Shown piece after piece: positions 6,298 through 15,300 of a stretch of DNA of 18,897 nt. Position numbers and translations under genes: made by a program. Positions within the stretch are counted from its first letter, which is position 1, and each line of letters opens with the position of its first letter. The notes under the pieces were generated by a model. The model made no database searches, was not told the DNA's origin, and was given only the letters and a program-made list of their open reading frames with translations. Location: positions 1-18,897 of the forward strand of contig NW_026971918.1 in NCBI RefSeq assembly GCF_026151205.1. The letters are read 5' to 3'. The stretch is from Bolinopsis microptera. Taxonomy: Eukaryota; Ctenophora; Tentaculata; Lobata; Bolinopsidae.

Positions 6298-9120
6298 TTA
6301 GTCTGCGTCATCTGCGTCATTACTTTGTATTATACAACTTCGGCGGGTAATATTTCTCCATCCTTTTCGATCTGCAGCCAATCTTCTCATACAATCAATC
6401 GTGAGTCCATTACGATCCAATCTCTGCTCAGCATCTTCAATAAATACATCATTTAAGCTCTTCCTAGGCCTGCCTCTTGATCGTTTCCCATGCTTGGGTT
6501 TCCATTCAAGTAGATAGTTAGGTAACCGATCTTCAGGCATTCTACTGACATGTCCAAACCAACGTAGCCGTTTTGTTGCTATTATGTCAGTAAGAGCAGT
6601 TATTGAAGCCCTTCTTAAAACATCTTCATTTCTTACTCGATGGAACCACCTCACTCTCAGGATTCTGCGTAAGCAGTACTGATGGAAAGACTCTAATCTT
6701 CTTGTCTGCACTTGAGTCGTGTTCCATATCTCACTTCCATAGGTCAGAATGGTAAGAACAGCTGCGATGTAGATTCGCACTTTGTTGTTAATGCTTATGT
6801 TCTTATTCTTCCAAATGTTATTGAGTTGGTTAAAAGCTCCGGTTGCTTTTCCAATCCTGACACTTATTTCTTTATCGATCTTGCCATCCGATGTAATTTT
6901 GGCACCCAAATAAGTGAATTGAGTGACCTGCTTTGCAGAGTTTCCATCGACAGTAATATCTATGGTCCTATTCTCTGGGAGTGGGTGCTGCGACGTATCT
7001 TTCCCAATTACCATGATCTCTGTTTTCTTTGCGTTCATCTTTAAACCCCCAAGCCCACAGTATTTCGCAATATTGTCCGTTGTTTCTTGCAGTCCCTCGA
7101 CAGTGTCATCCATGCCTGCTATGTCATTAGCATAGTCCAAATCAATGACACATTTTTCCGGTTGTCTGGAACTTTGTCTGTACTGAAGAGTAAAACCACG
7201 CGATATATTTTTAAACTTCTCGGCAAGTTCTAATCCCCAGTTAAGTACAAGGTTGAAAATGGGAGGCCCTTGCACATCACCTTGTCCAGTCCCCGAATCG
7301 ACATCAAACCATCTTGTCAATTCCCCATTGACACGAACTGCACTTTCAGTTGCTCTAAAGAACGCTTTGAAAACATTGATGTATTTTGTTGGAAGACCAT
7401 AATGTTCAAAAGCTTTCCAAATAAAGTCACGATTGATTGAATCAAAAGCAGCTTTAAAATCAATAAAGTTTATATATAGAGGGACGTTGAATTCTATACA
7501 ATTGTGTATTATACAATGAAGGGAGTATAGCTGATCTATACAAGAACGGTTTCTCCTGAAACCACACTGATTTTCTCTAAGTAACTTTTCAAGCCCATTA
7601 CTTAGTCTTTTTAACAACACGATTTGAAATAACTTCGATACGGTGGAGCGTAGAGTTATCCCTCTGTTGTTGTTGCAATATGTGAGGTCCCCTTCTTTGG
7701 GATGATGGTGATGATTCCTTTCCTCCAATCACTAGGAATATCCTCACTTTTCCATACAGTTTCAAACAAATCTTTTAACCAAGGCAGAAGTCCAGGAGAA
7801 CCGTACTTTAACTGCTCAATTGAAATTTCATCAATTCCAGCACTTTTGTAGTTCTTCAACTTCTTGATAGCTTCCTCAATTTCAAACAAGGACGGTGGCT
7901 CATCATCATTACTAAGATATTCAAAAGAAAGTACCTTTTCGTCCTCATCCAATAGAGAGAAATCCACCGCATCTGCTGCTGGCGTCAAGAGTTCTTCAAA
8001 ATATTCAGCCCAGCGATGTGACTGAGCTTCGGGATCTGATATAAGTGTCCCATTCTTATCCCGCACTGCCGCAGATCTGTTTACTCTCTTGTTTGTAAGG
8101 GATTTTATTTTCTGCCAAACATCTCTTTGTTGACCCTGCTTGGCAGCCTCTTCCAATTCCTCAGCTACTCTAACAGCCCAGGCATTATCATCTCTTTTAC
8201 AGTTCTGCCTAACAAGACCGTTAATCTGCGAGTACTTAGCACGATTCTCAGCAGTACTAAGTTTCTTTTTAATCTCACCTCGTTCTTTTAGGAGATTCTT
8301 AGTATCCTTTGAGAGATGTTCTGTTCTCTTTTTCCGGCCCCTTTCACCCAGAACTTCAAACGAGATATCAGTTATAATGCCTCTCAATTTCTTCCATTGT
8401 TCTTCTAAAGGAGAGTTTCCAAGCTCCTGATCGTTGGTATAGTATTTTTCAGCTATTTTGTTACTATATTCCTGGCTCTTAGATCTATCACGCAAGTTCT
8501 CTAAAGCAGGCTGTCTTACACGCTTCTTTCTTTTCTGTGGACACTTAAGCTTAATAGATACATATCCTCTTACCAGGTAGTGAGTAGTATTTATATCTGC
8601 TCCTCTCATGCTCCTGACATCAAGCAATGAATGGCTCCATCTCGTTGAAATACAAATATGGTCAATTTGAGTGACGGTGTTACCATTTGGGGATCTCCAT
8701 CTTGTCTTGTGGATATCCTTGTGTTCAAAAAGTGTGCCTCCGATCGTCAGCTGGTGCATAGTACAGAAATCTAGCATCCGTTTTCCGTTATCATTGGATT
8801 CTGTGTGATATGAGTGTTTTCCTATAACACCAGGGTGAGCATCAGTGTCCCTTCCAACACGAGCATTAAAATCTCCTAAAACTATTTTTATATCATGAGC
8901 AGGTAGTCCCGATTGAACATCATTCAATTCCTTGTAGAATGAGTCTTTTAAACTGATCTCTGCATCCTCAGTTGGAGCATATACCACTGTAACACTAATG
9001 TTGATGTGTTTGCTATGTAAACGGGCAGTCATAACCCGTCCTGATACAGGGGTGTATGATATGAGAGTATTCTTCATCTTTTTGGACAGTACAACACCGA
9101 CTCCTTCTCTCCGTACCAGA
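6298..9120 (-). pseudogene. LINE ORF2: AP-like endonuclease and reverse transcriptase
   Basis: Endonuclease (about 9120-8530): REGVGVVLSKK, VVYAPTEDAE, IVLGDFNARVGRD and QIDHICIS are present. The usual SDH near the domain end reads TTH in INTTHYLVRG. The linker is rich in basic residues. Reverse transcriptase (about 7900-6900): motif A is FIDFKAAFDSINRDF, motif B GTGQGDVQGPPIFNL, and the catalytic YADD box reads YAND (AAT at 7126-7128). The C-terminal part has RILRVRWFHRVRNEDVL, LRWFGHVSRMPEDRLP and HGKRSRGRPRKS. A one-base loss in the C run at 7689-7692 shifts the frame after TIIPKKG; the downstream frame resumes DLTYCNNNRGITL. The stop is at 6298-6300. The protein nicked target DNA and copied element RNA; this copy is inactive. 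Confidence 0.88.
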
Positions 9121-9137
9121 TACCTTGTATCTGGTAC
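9113..9137. repeat. 11-bp inverted repeat at the LINE 5' junction
   Basis: GTACCAGATAC at 9113-9123 and its exact complement at 9127-9137 are separated by CTT. The structure spans the right target duplication, with one arm inside the element and one in flanking DNA. Confidence 0.75.
9121..9132. repeat. LINE target-site duplication, right copy
   Basis: An exact 12-bp copy of 6243-6254. It marks the 5' junction of the minus-strand LINE and agrees with the loss of endonuclease homology just beyond it. Confidence 0.75.
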
Positions 9138-9536
9138 CAATATAAAATATACTATCCCATATCCGTTTACGAAAACTGATTATCAATTCTTGAATGAGTC
9201 CCAATAAAGAGATTTCGAAACTATCACTTGCAAGGGTAATCTTTGGTACATTAACATTGTAGTGTACTTTACCTTAAAGATCTCAAGCTTAATTGTTAAT
9301 TTTTCATTAACCATTAACACAATCGAAAATATTATACATAGCGCGAAGTAAAAAAATCATTCATCATTCATAATAATACAGATTTAATACAAAAAATTAA
9401 TGTGAGAACCACCAGCGAAAGTTCGGTTTTAGTTTTGTTACCGATAAGGATTATGAAATACAAATGAGCGGCGTGCGCGGCTCAATAGTTTGTAGTTGAT
9501 AGATGTATTTATTGATATCATGATCAATAACGACCG
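9138..9536. other. AT-rich intergenic DNA
   Basis: No coding frame was recognised. The short minus-strand frame at 9013-9204 bridges the LINE junction and is not a gene. A GC-rich word cluster (GAGCGGCGTGCGCGGCTC) at about 9467-9484 loosely resembles the reverse orientation of the TTACCTGG-element ends, too weakly to call a copy. Confidence 0.35.
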
Positions 9537-9614
9537 TTACCTGGGCCTCGCTCAGCCTGTCATTCCGCCTAATCTTTATGTTTATGAACATGATAGCCTG
9601 AGGTCCCCAGGTAA
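9537..9614 (+). mobile_element. TTACCTGG-ended mini-element, copy 1 (78 bp)
   Basis: It begins TTACCTGGGCCTCGCTCAG and ends CCTGAGGTCCCCAGGTAA, so the termini are inverted (TTACCTGGG / CCCAGGTAA, then CTCAG / CTGAG after a small gap). The flanks are TAACGACCG at 9528-9536 and TAACGACAG at 9615-9623, an 8/9-matching direct repeat. The 78 bp cannot encode a protein. The superfamily is unassigned; an 8-9 bp duplication is compatible with MULE, hAT or P-type transposition. Confidence 0.65.
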
Positions 9615-9745
9615 TAACGACAGACGATAAATAATAATGAATAAATTTGTAGGTTTCTACCTACTAGGACGCGCGCCGAGTTGGGACTCGCCGACAGTCC
9701 TGATATATGGAACAAATATTGAATATTTTACAAGTATCACCCGTT

Positions 9746-9779
9746 TTGCTCTAACCAGAGCCTTGCTCTAACCAGAGCC
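9746..9779 (+). repeat. 17-bp perfect tandem duplication
   Basis: TTGCTCTAACCAGAGCC occurs twice head to tail at 9746-9762 and 9763-9779. Each unit is itself partly palindromic (GCTCT...AGAGC). Confidence 0.85.
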
Positions 9780-9805
9780 CTCTCGCTTGCCAGTAGCGAG
9801 AGGGC
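9777..9805. repeat. 11-bp hairpin, 7-nt loop
   Basis: GCCCTCTCGCT at 9777-9787 pairs perfectly with 9795-9805 across the loop TGCCAGT. It directly abuts the tandem duplication, and a further AGCGAGGAGG follows at 9811. No encoded RNA was recognised. Confidence 0.7.
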
Positions 9806-10785
9806 TAAGTAGCGAGGAGGTGCATTAAAAAAAAAATTAACTTCAAGCAATTGCTTAGAAACGTCCATTAGCTTAATAAAACTGAGAACCAAAGCACTAT
9901 TAATACAAGCGCAGGCAGCCTGACTTAAAGGATACTTGGACTCCAAACAATTTTAAATTGCAGTAATAAAATCTAATTGCCAGCGGCACACACTTACTAT
10001 TACTATCATGATTGTACTATAGACAGAAAATCTTTCAAATTGATTTTAGGCGCTTTTTTAACCATTTGTTGTAATGTTTTTAGATAAGTTAAATATCTAA
10101 ATTTATAAAATTTTTTTATCGGAATGAATTAATTGACATTTAATTATTTATTCGGTAGGTTTATCTGGTATTGATATTGATTATATTGATATTGTTATTA
10201 TTGAACGAAGCTACACTCTAGAAATAGTTAATACTACTTCTTTTACAGACAGGGGACTTGAGTATAAACGACCAAGTTTGCATAAATTTATATCCGGTAC
10301 CAACGAACTCCGGAGGGCAAGGGTGGGTGCGTAAACTTTTGGTCTGCACTCTCCGATCCTGTATCACCCTAGGATTCTTTCGAGTATCGTTGTAAAAGTG
10401 ATATACCTTATAGTCAAATTCTCTTGCTACTCCAAGTCCCCTAAGATACTGATCTAACGTTGTGCTAGTTATATATATATGAAAATATATTTTTTCTGCT
10501 TTAATTGATACTAAATAAATTGTTTTTTTCTTGAAAATGTTGTTTCTTGGTAGCGCGCGACCACGAAGGCGGCAGGCAAAGATTCTACTTGTGAAACAAG
10601 CGCGTCACGCAGTACGCGTAGGAACATGCTATGTTAATACACCCGTTAATAAATAATAGCTATATGAGTATTGCTGAAAGCACAGTGTAAGGCTACACGG
10701 GCACCCCCCGCCTCTAACTAGCCAATCCCTGTTACATGCAGGGGGAAACTAGAAAGAGCTAAACTATGTAAGAACGGGGCATAGC
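9806..10785. other. AT-rich intergenic DNA, no gene recognised
   Basis: Mostly AT-rich, with a TATATATATA tract at about 10471-10482. A GC-rich patch lies at about 10550-10620 with several GCGCG words, and C-rich sequence at about 10698-10712. CCCTGTTACATGCAGGG at about 10727-10743 is a small hairpin. The minus-strand 69-codon frame ending at 9737 runs over the hairpin repeats and lacks family features. Confidence 0.35.
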
Positions 10786-10852
10786 TTACTGGCCGCGCTC
10801 AGGCCTGTCTCATTGTTAATGAACCATGATAGCCTGAGGGTCCACCAGGTAA
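10786..10852 (+). mobile_element. TTACCTGG-ended mini-element, copy 2 (67 bp)
   Basis: The ends are TTACTGGCCGCGCTCAG and CCTGAGGGTCCACCAGGTAA, and ATGATAGCCTGAGG is identical to copy 1. The exact 8-bp direct repeat GGCATAGC flanks it at 10778-10785 and 10853-10860. The exact duplication confirms the boundaries inferred from copy 1 and supports a transposed unit of only 67 bp. Confidence 0.75.
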
Positions 10853-10860
10853 GGCATAGC

Positions 10861-11040
10861 CAATTACACTGTACTTCTATATGTTATGACTTAATCAAGC
10901 ATTTGAACACTCTGCACTATCAAGGTCACGATAAACTTCATCATAAACTGCCAAATATGGTATAAGAGGTAACGCAAACGTGTCTTATTGGAAGTTAAAT
11001 ATCTAACAGACAGCAGTACGTTTTTTTTCAGTTTTAGTGA
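10861..11040. other. AT-rich spacer
   Basis: No gene was recognised between the second mini-element and the reverse-oriented partial copy. A T8 tract lies at about 11021-11028. Confidence 0.35.
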
Positions 11041-11085
11041 CGCATAAAGATTTGGCGGCATGACAGGCTGAGCGCGGCCCCGTAA
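11041..11085 (-). mobile_element. TTACCTGG-type element, partial copy, reverse orientation
   Basis: The minus strand reads TTACGGGGCCGCGCTCAGCC, then TGTCATGCCGCCAAATCTTT, closely matching the first 44 bases of copy 1 (TCAGCCTGTCAT, CCGCC and AATCTTTATG shared). The opposite end with CCTGAGG is not found nearby. It is either a truncated copy or one end of a longer relative whose other end I cannot identify. Confidence 0.6.
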
Positions 11086-11280
11086 TGACAGTCTTTAATA
11101 TTTGTATAACCTTTTTCGCCGCGAAAAGAGGTATTACATATACACTATACAACCATGTATCAATGAGAATTCATCCGGCCTACCCAGGATCGTGGAGGGG
11201 AGGACACGCGTGTGTCAGGTCAGGCAACGTTATTGAAGCAAGTGCGAAGTGCATAGTGCCAGTGGAGTTCAATTTTATAA

Positions 11281-11538
11281 CGCAAACTCTCCTATTTGTC
11301 ACGATCCGGCTTGTACATCGTAGCGACCCCCAACGGGCGTTTCACTATAAGTGTAGCGTTCTACGATACAGGGGGAACCGCGCACTGTTTCGGCGGGTCT
11401 ACTAAAAGTATGACAAGCTGTATGCACCTTTGGAATTCGCCAGGAAACCCCTACAACTACAGTACAACGAAATATCAGTATGTTTTATTCGTTGCTCTGT
11501 TTAGATTAGACAGAACACCGGTCCCAGTTTGCATCTGA
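11281..11538 (+). CDS. Possible terminal exon of an unknown protein
   Basis: The frame is open from just after a TAA at 11278 for 85 codons to TGA at 11536-11538. It reads GLYIVATPNGRFTISVAFYD, then GGTAHCFGGSTKSMTSCMHL and NSPGNPYNYSTTKYQYV. Codon use is more GC-rich than the flanks and the residue mix is protein-like, with small and aromatic residues typical of an extracellular beta-rich domain. A canonical AATAAA lies 55 bases beyond the stop. There is no good splice acceptor or initiator ATG, and an overlapping +1 frame (11085-11405) is also open, so the call is weak. The family is not recognised. Confidence 0.3.
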   Translation, partial: RKLSYLSRSGLYIVATPNGRFTISVAFYDTGGTAHCFGGSTKSMTSCMHLWNSPGNPYNYSTTKYQYVLFVALFRLDRTPVPVCI

Positions 11539-11592
11539 TCTTTGTAAGAGTTACATGTCATTCTTGTTTCTGGATGTCAAAATTGGTATAGA

Positions 11593-11598
11593 AATAAA
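11593..11598 (+). promoter_or_regulatory. AATAAA polyadenylation signal
   Basis: A canonical hexamer 55 bases after the TGA of the candidate exon, in DNA otherwise lacking coding character. Such hexamers are common by chance in AT-rich DNA. Confidence 0.3.
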
Positions 11599-11599
11599 A

Positions 11600-12370
11600 G
11601 ACTACAATGTCTGTTAGTCAATTTTTAAAAATAAATCATATTAAATGAAGGCTATGTACCAAAAAGCTGTTTGACACTGTATTGTTGTAAAGGGCTTCAC
11701 ACAAATGTAAACCATGTCATGATTTGGCTCTAGATTTGAGGAGTTTTGTTCGCTAACTGTTTACCATTTTGTAGAATTAACGTTGAAGTGAGCTGATTCA
11801 GCTTATAAATAATAAATAACTTAAAACACCACGCTAATTACATTTACTGAATATGGTATTCAAAAAATTAACCTCAGGTGCCAAAGGTTTGCAATAATTT
11901 ATCCTCTCTCGATTTACTCGATAAAATGAAAAAGTGCCACTTAATCTTGCGCTAGACGTTTGTACTTCAGTTTGAAAAACTCTATAATAAGAAATCTATG
12001 ATATATAAGAATATAAACTAACAAATCGGCAACAATTATGTCGACCAAGCGAAATAATAAAATATCACAAATCCGATAAAAAATTGTCAAATTTCGAACG
12101 AATGCATCTTCAACATCTGAGTACAAGCCTTGATAAAACTTTGTTATATAACATGTAAAACGTGATAAACATCAATATATTTTATATTATATTATGTAAA
12201 TTTCAAGATATGATTAAAAACAAAAAAGTGAAGCAACGGATTTGAGCTCAAGTTGATCCTCATCTTCTGATCTGGAAATTGGAAACTAAAATGTACGAAC
12301 GGATTGACTGCCTGGTGTCTTTTTTATAAAAAAATCCATCTGGATATACTAACAAGCGTGCAACCATTTT
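11600..12370. other. AT-rich intergenic DNA, no gene recognised
   Basis: Base quality looks normal here. The 61-codon minus frame at 11941-12126 is rich in I, L, F and Y as expected of AT-rich noise, and no family motif was seen. Confidence 0.35.
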
Positions 12371-15300
12371 TATTTAAACTCCAAATTTAAAAAATTAAAA
12401 ACCAAAAAAACAAAAAAAAATTTAACCTTTTCAATAAACTTGGTGCCGTTATATATTCGGATCATCAATTTCCCTCTCCGGGGTTTTAATTAAATTTCAT
12501 GCGTCTTTTATATTTCTCTTCCCCCAAAACACAAATTTTTTCAACCCTCACCATTGGGGTGTCCAACATCCAAAAAACACCCCCCCAATACACGCCCACG
12601 GACGCGGGAAACTGTAACCCCATATCCTATGGCTGGACTTTGAAACAATTTGGGACTTCCTCCTCTACTATTAAATCCTTGGGACGGACCCCTAATTTAT
12701 CCCCACACCCAAAAGGTCCCCAACATGGTATTAACTTCTTTCGGGTTTTGGGATGGCAGTTTCGAAAGCCTTCCTTTCAATGCATGGAAAGGGGGTTTAA
12801 TTTTCCAATTTACTTCACAAATTCTCTGTTGGGACTTCCTTCAACCAAAAAAAAACTCTTCTTTGTTTCCTCGTTTTTGTTTATAAACGCCCCCTATCTT
12901 TGACGCCGAATGGGCAAAAACCGGGCTTAAACCACCGCCTATTCAACTATACAGTTAATCATATGAAAAAGGTGGGGGGGCCCGGCCAGGGCCGCTCCAA
13001 TTCAGTGGGAAGTATGAAAAAAGGGATGGGGGGCCCCCCCGGGAAGGTGGGACTTTGTTTGGCTTCCTTAAAACTTTGAGTTCTGTTGGGGGTAAGAGTT
13101 ATTGTCTGATATTGGTTTTTGGGGGAGCCTTGTGGTTTTATTTACTTATTTTCAAGTGGGGATCCACCTCAAATTTACCACATTTCTCATCAGGGATCTT
13201 CATCTGGGATTATTTCCAGGTATCCATCTTACCCACCTTTATTTTCTTGGGGGATTTCCTCTGGTTCAGGAATCCATGGGTTTTTAACCCCTCGGGTTGA
13301 CAATTTCCTGGTATTGGGATGTCTAGTGTTTAAGGGGGGTTTTATATCGGGCTCGTTTCCCTCCCCCACAATCCAGGCGGATCGTGGACGATTATCACCC
13401 AATGGTTGGAAAAGCTTTTTTGGTTTATTCCTTCCAGGCGGGGAGTTATTTTTTCAGTTTATAATGTCAATAACCCTAGGATTTTAACACCCGTAAAAAA
13501 ATCTTGCCCATCGCTGCTTTGTGTAGGGGCGGGAAGAGCTGAAAAAGGGCCGGATGGTTCATTACCCAACCTCCAACTCCCCCAGCGCTCCCAAACACAG
13601 AGTTCCAGTGGTGGATTCTGGTCTCTTCAATTATCCTTCCGACGTCCAATAAAGGAAACATAGGAAAAAAAACCTTGCCCTTGGTTACGTCTCCAGAAAA
13701 ATAGACTACAGCCTAAGGGGTGTAGTGGTATTTTGTGTCGTTATCGTTTAAAAACAGGGGGGATACGGGGATCTTTTAGGCAATAAAATACACCCAGCTT
13801 TCATTGTCCTCATACGTCATTTGGTCACAAATTTTCCCAGGAGGATACTGACTGGAATTATTTGGAAATATTTAAGGTTTTATTTCGAATCTCGGTTTTA
13901 TTTAGTAAGTACTAATGCCTTTACGTTTTTTTTAACCCGGGGGAGACAAGGCACAAAGGGATATACCCGCGGTTATTAATTTGGCCGGGAATGTTTTACC
14001 AGTGTCGGGGTTTTTTCAGAGGGGGGGCAGTTTGGGTCTGTTTGGCCTGTGTGGGGGGGGTGGGAATTCGTGTTGGGAGCTTTACCAGGCTTTAGGGGTC
14101 TGGTAGGTTTAACATGGTTGATTTAATAAGTAATTCACCACCCCAATGTTGATGGTTCCGGACAAAATTTAATTGCTCACTAATTATAGGGAGTGGCTAG
14201 GGGCAATTTTACCAGGGGAGGGGGGGGGCAATAAGGGGGGCAAAACAATACAAGCTTCTAGGTTAAATTAACTACAAAAAGGGGGGATATTAATTATTGT
14301 GATGTATTTCAGGAGTGCAAGTATCTAGTGGGAGGGGATTTGCGCAACAGGGTGACGGTTGGGGGGGGTGGGGGACAGTTTTACAGGTTTTACAAGGTTT
14401 TTGTTACCGTTTATTTAGTTTTAGTTAGTGGTGGGTCTAATGAGGGGTGGGGGGACATAAAAATCATAAGAGGTCGAGGATTAAGTAATATAAAAAACAA
14501 TTACTAAGCCTCTGTTAATACATCACATTCAGTTTTCAAACACACTAATAAACCGCTATCTTTTGAGGACGTGGGGGTGGACTTTTTGGATACATCAACT
14601 GGTTTCGGGGGCTGGCGTTCTTCCCGTTTCAATCTTGGTGAGGTCCAGCCCCCGGTAAAAAAAGTGGACGGTCGGTTGGTTTAAAAACATGATGGTGGGG
14701 GGGGGATTGTCATCTTCGGGGATAGTCAGTTCTTGTGCTCGTAAAGTGTTTATTAACTAAAACTTCAGTTGGGAACTTTTGGCCCAGGGCGTTGAAATTC
14801 GTAACTTTTTCGGAGGGAGGGACATTTCTGGAAGAGTAAAATTTAAGTATTTACGGCTTTTTTAACATAAATTACACCCCCACCGGATATATTAAATATA
14901 TAATGTAAATAATCTCAAGCTCGTGTCAAGGACATCAACGGCAACCATACGGAATTGTGGGGGCAATTTTGTGGGCGGGGAAACGCTTCGAAAAATAAAT
15001 CGGCCCACTTTAAAAAGTAAAAGGCGGACCCCCTCTAATATGCAAAAGTTGGGTCTTATTCTAGTGCTTCACCAATGGATGCAACTTAAATGGAAAACAG
15101 AAATCGCTGTTTACATTCTAAAAGCTATTAAGTCGCTGGTTTAGTAATTATTTTACTCAAAGTTACTTTTCTCCTACCCCTTTCTGAGTCAGTTTTTTTC
15201 CCTTTTGAAGGAAAGGGATGACCAGAACACAGACGGGGGGGGTGGGTTTTTTTTTGGGGGGGCGGGTTGTACAGTCGAATGGGGTTTTTTCCCATTTTTT

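Larger units (their letters stand above)
6255..9120 (-). mobile_element. RTE-like non-LTR retrotransposon, 5'-truncated
   Basis: Read on the minus strand it begins inside the endonuclease domain, continues through reverse transcriptase and a C-terminal region, and ends after a short 3' UTR in an (ATGT)n tail. A 12-bp direct repeat flanks it. Simple-repeat tails instead of poly(A), and an endonuclease resembling craniofacial-development-protein-2-like sequences, are features of the RTE clade. The missing N-terminal endonuclease strand and 5' UTR indicate incomplete reverse transcription during target-primed integration. It is no longer autonomous. Confidence 0.88.

Noticed and set aside
6712-7135. 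Plus-strand frames of 70-110 codons
   Set aside because: Antisense of the LINE reverse transcriptase.
8140-8430. Plus-strand 96-codon frame
   Set aside because: Antisense of the LINE linker region; low-complexity S/L/F composition.
9737-9946. Minus-strand 69-codon frame as a gene
   Set aside because: Runs over the tandem repeat and hairpin and has no family motifs.
10786-11085. A single 300-bp transposon joining mini-element copy 2 to the reverse copy at 11041-11085
   Set aside because: The outer ends are inverted repeats, but the flanks (GGCATAGC and TGACAGTC) do not match, whereas copy 2 alone has an exact 8-bp duplication.
11941-12126. Minus-strand hydrophobic 61-codon frame resembling a membrane protein
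   Set aside because: Composition is what AT-rich noise gives; no start context or homology cue.
13900-14850. G-rich tract as a G-quadruplex or switch-like region
   Set aside because: It lies in the section judged low quality, where homopolymer lengths cannot be trusted.
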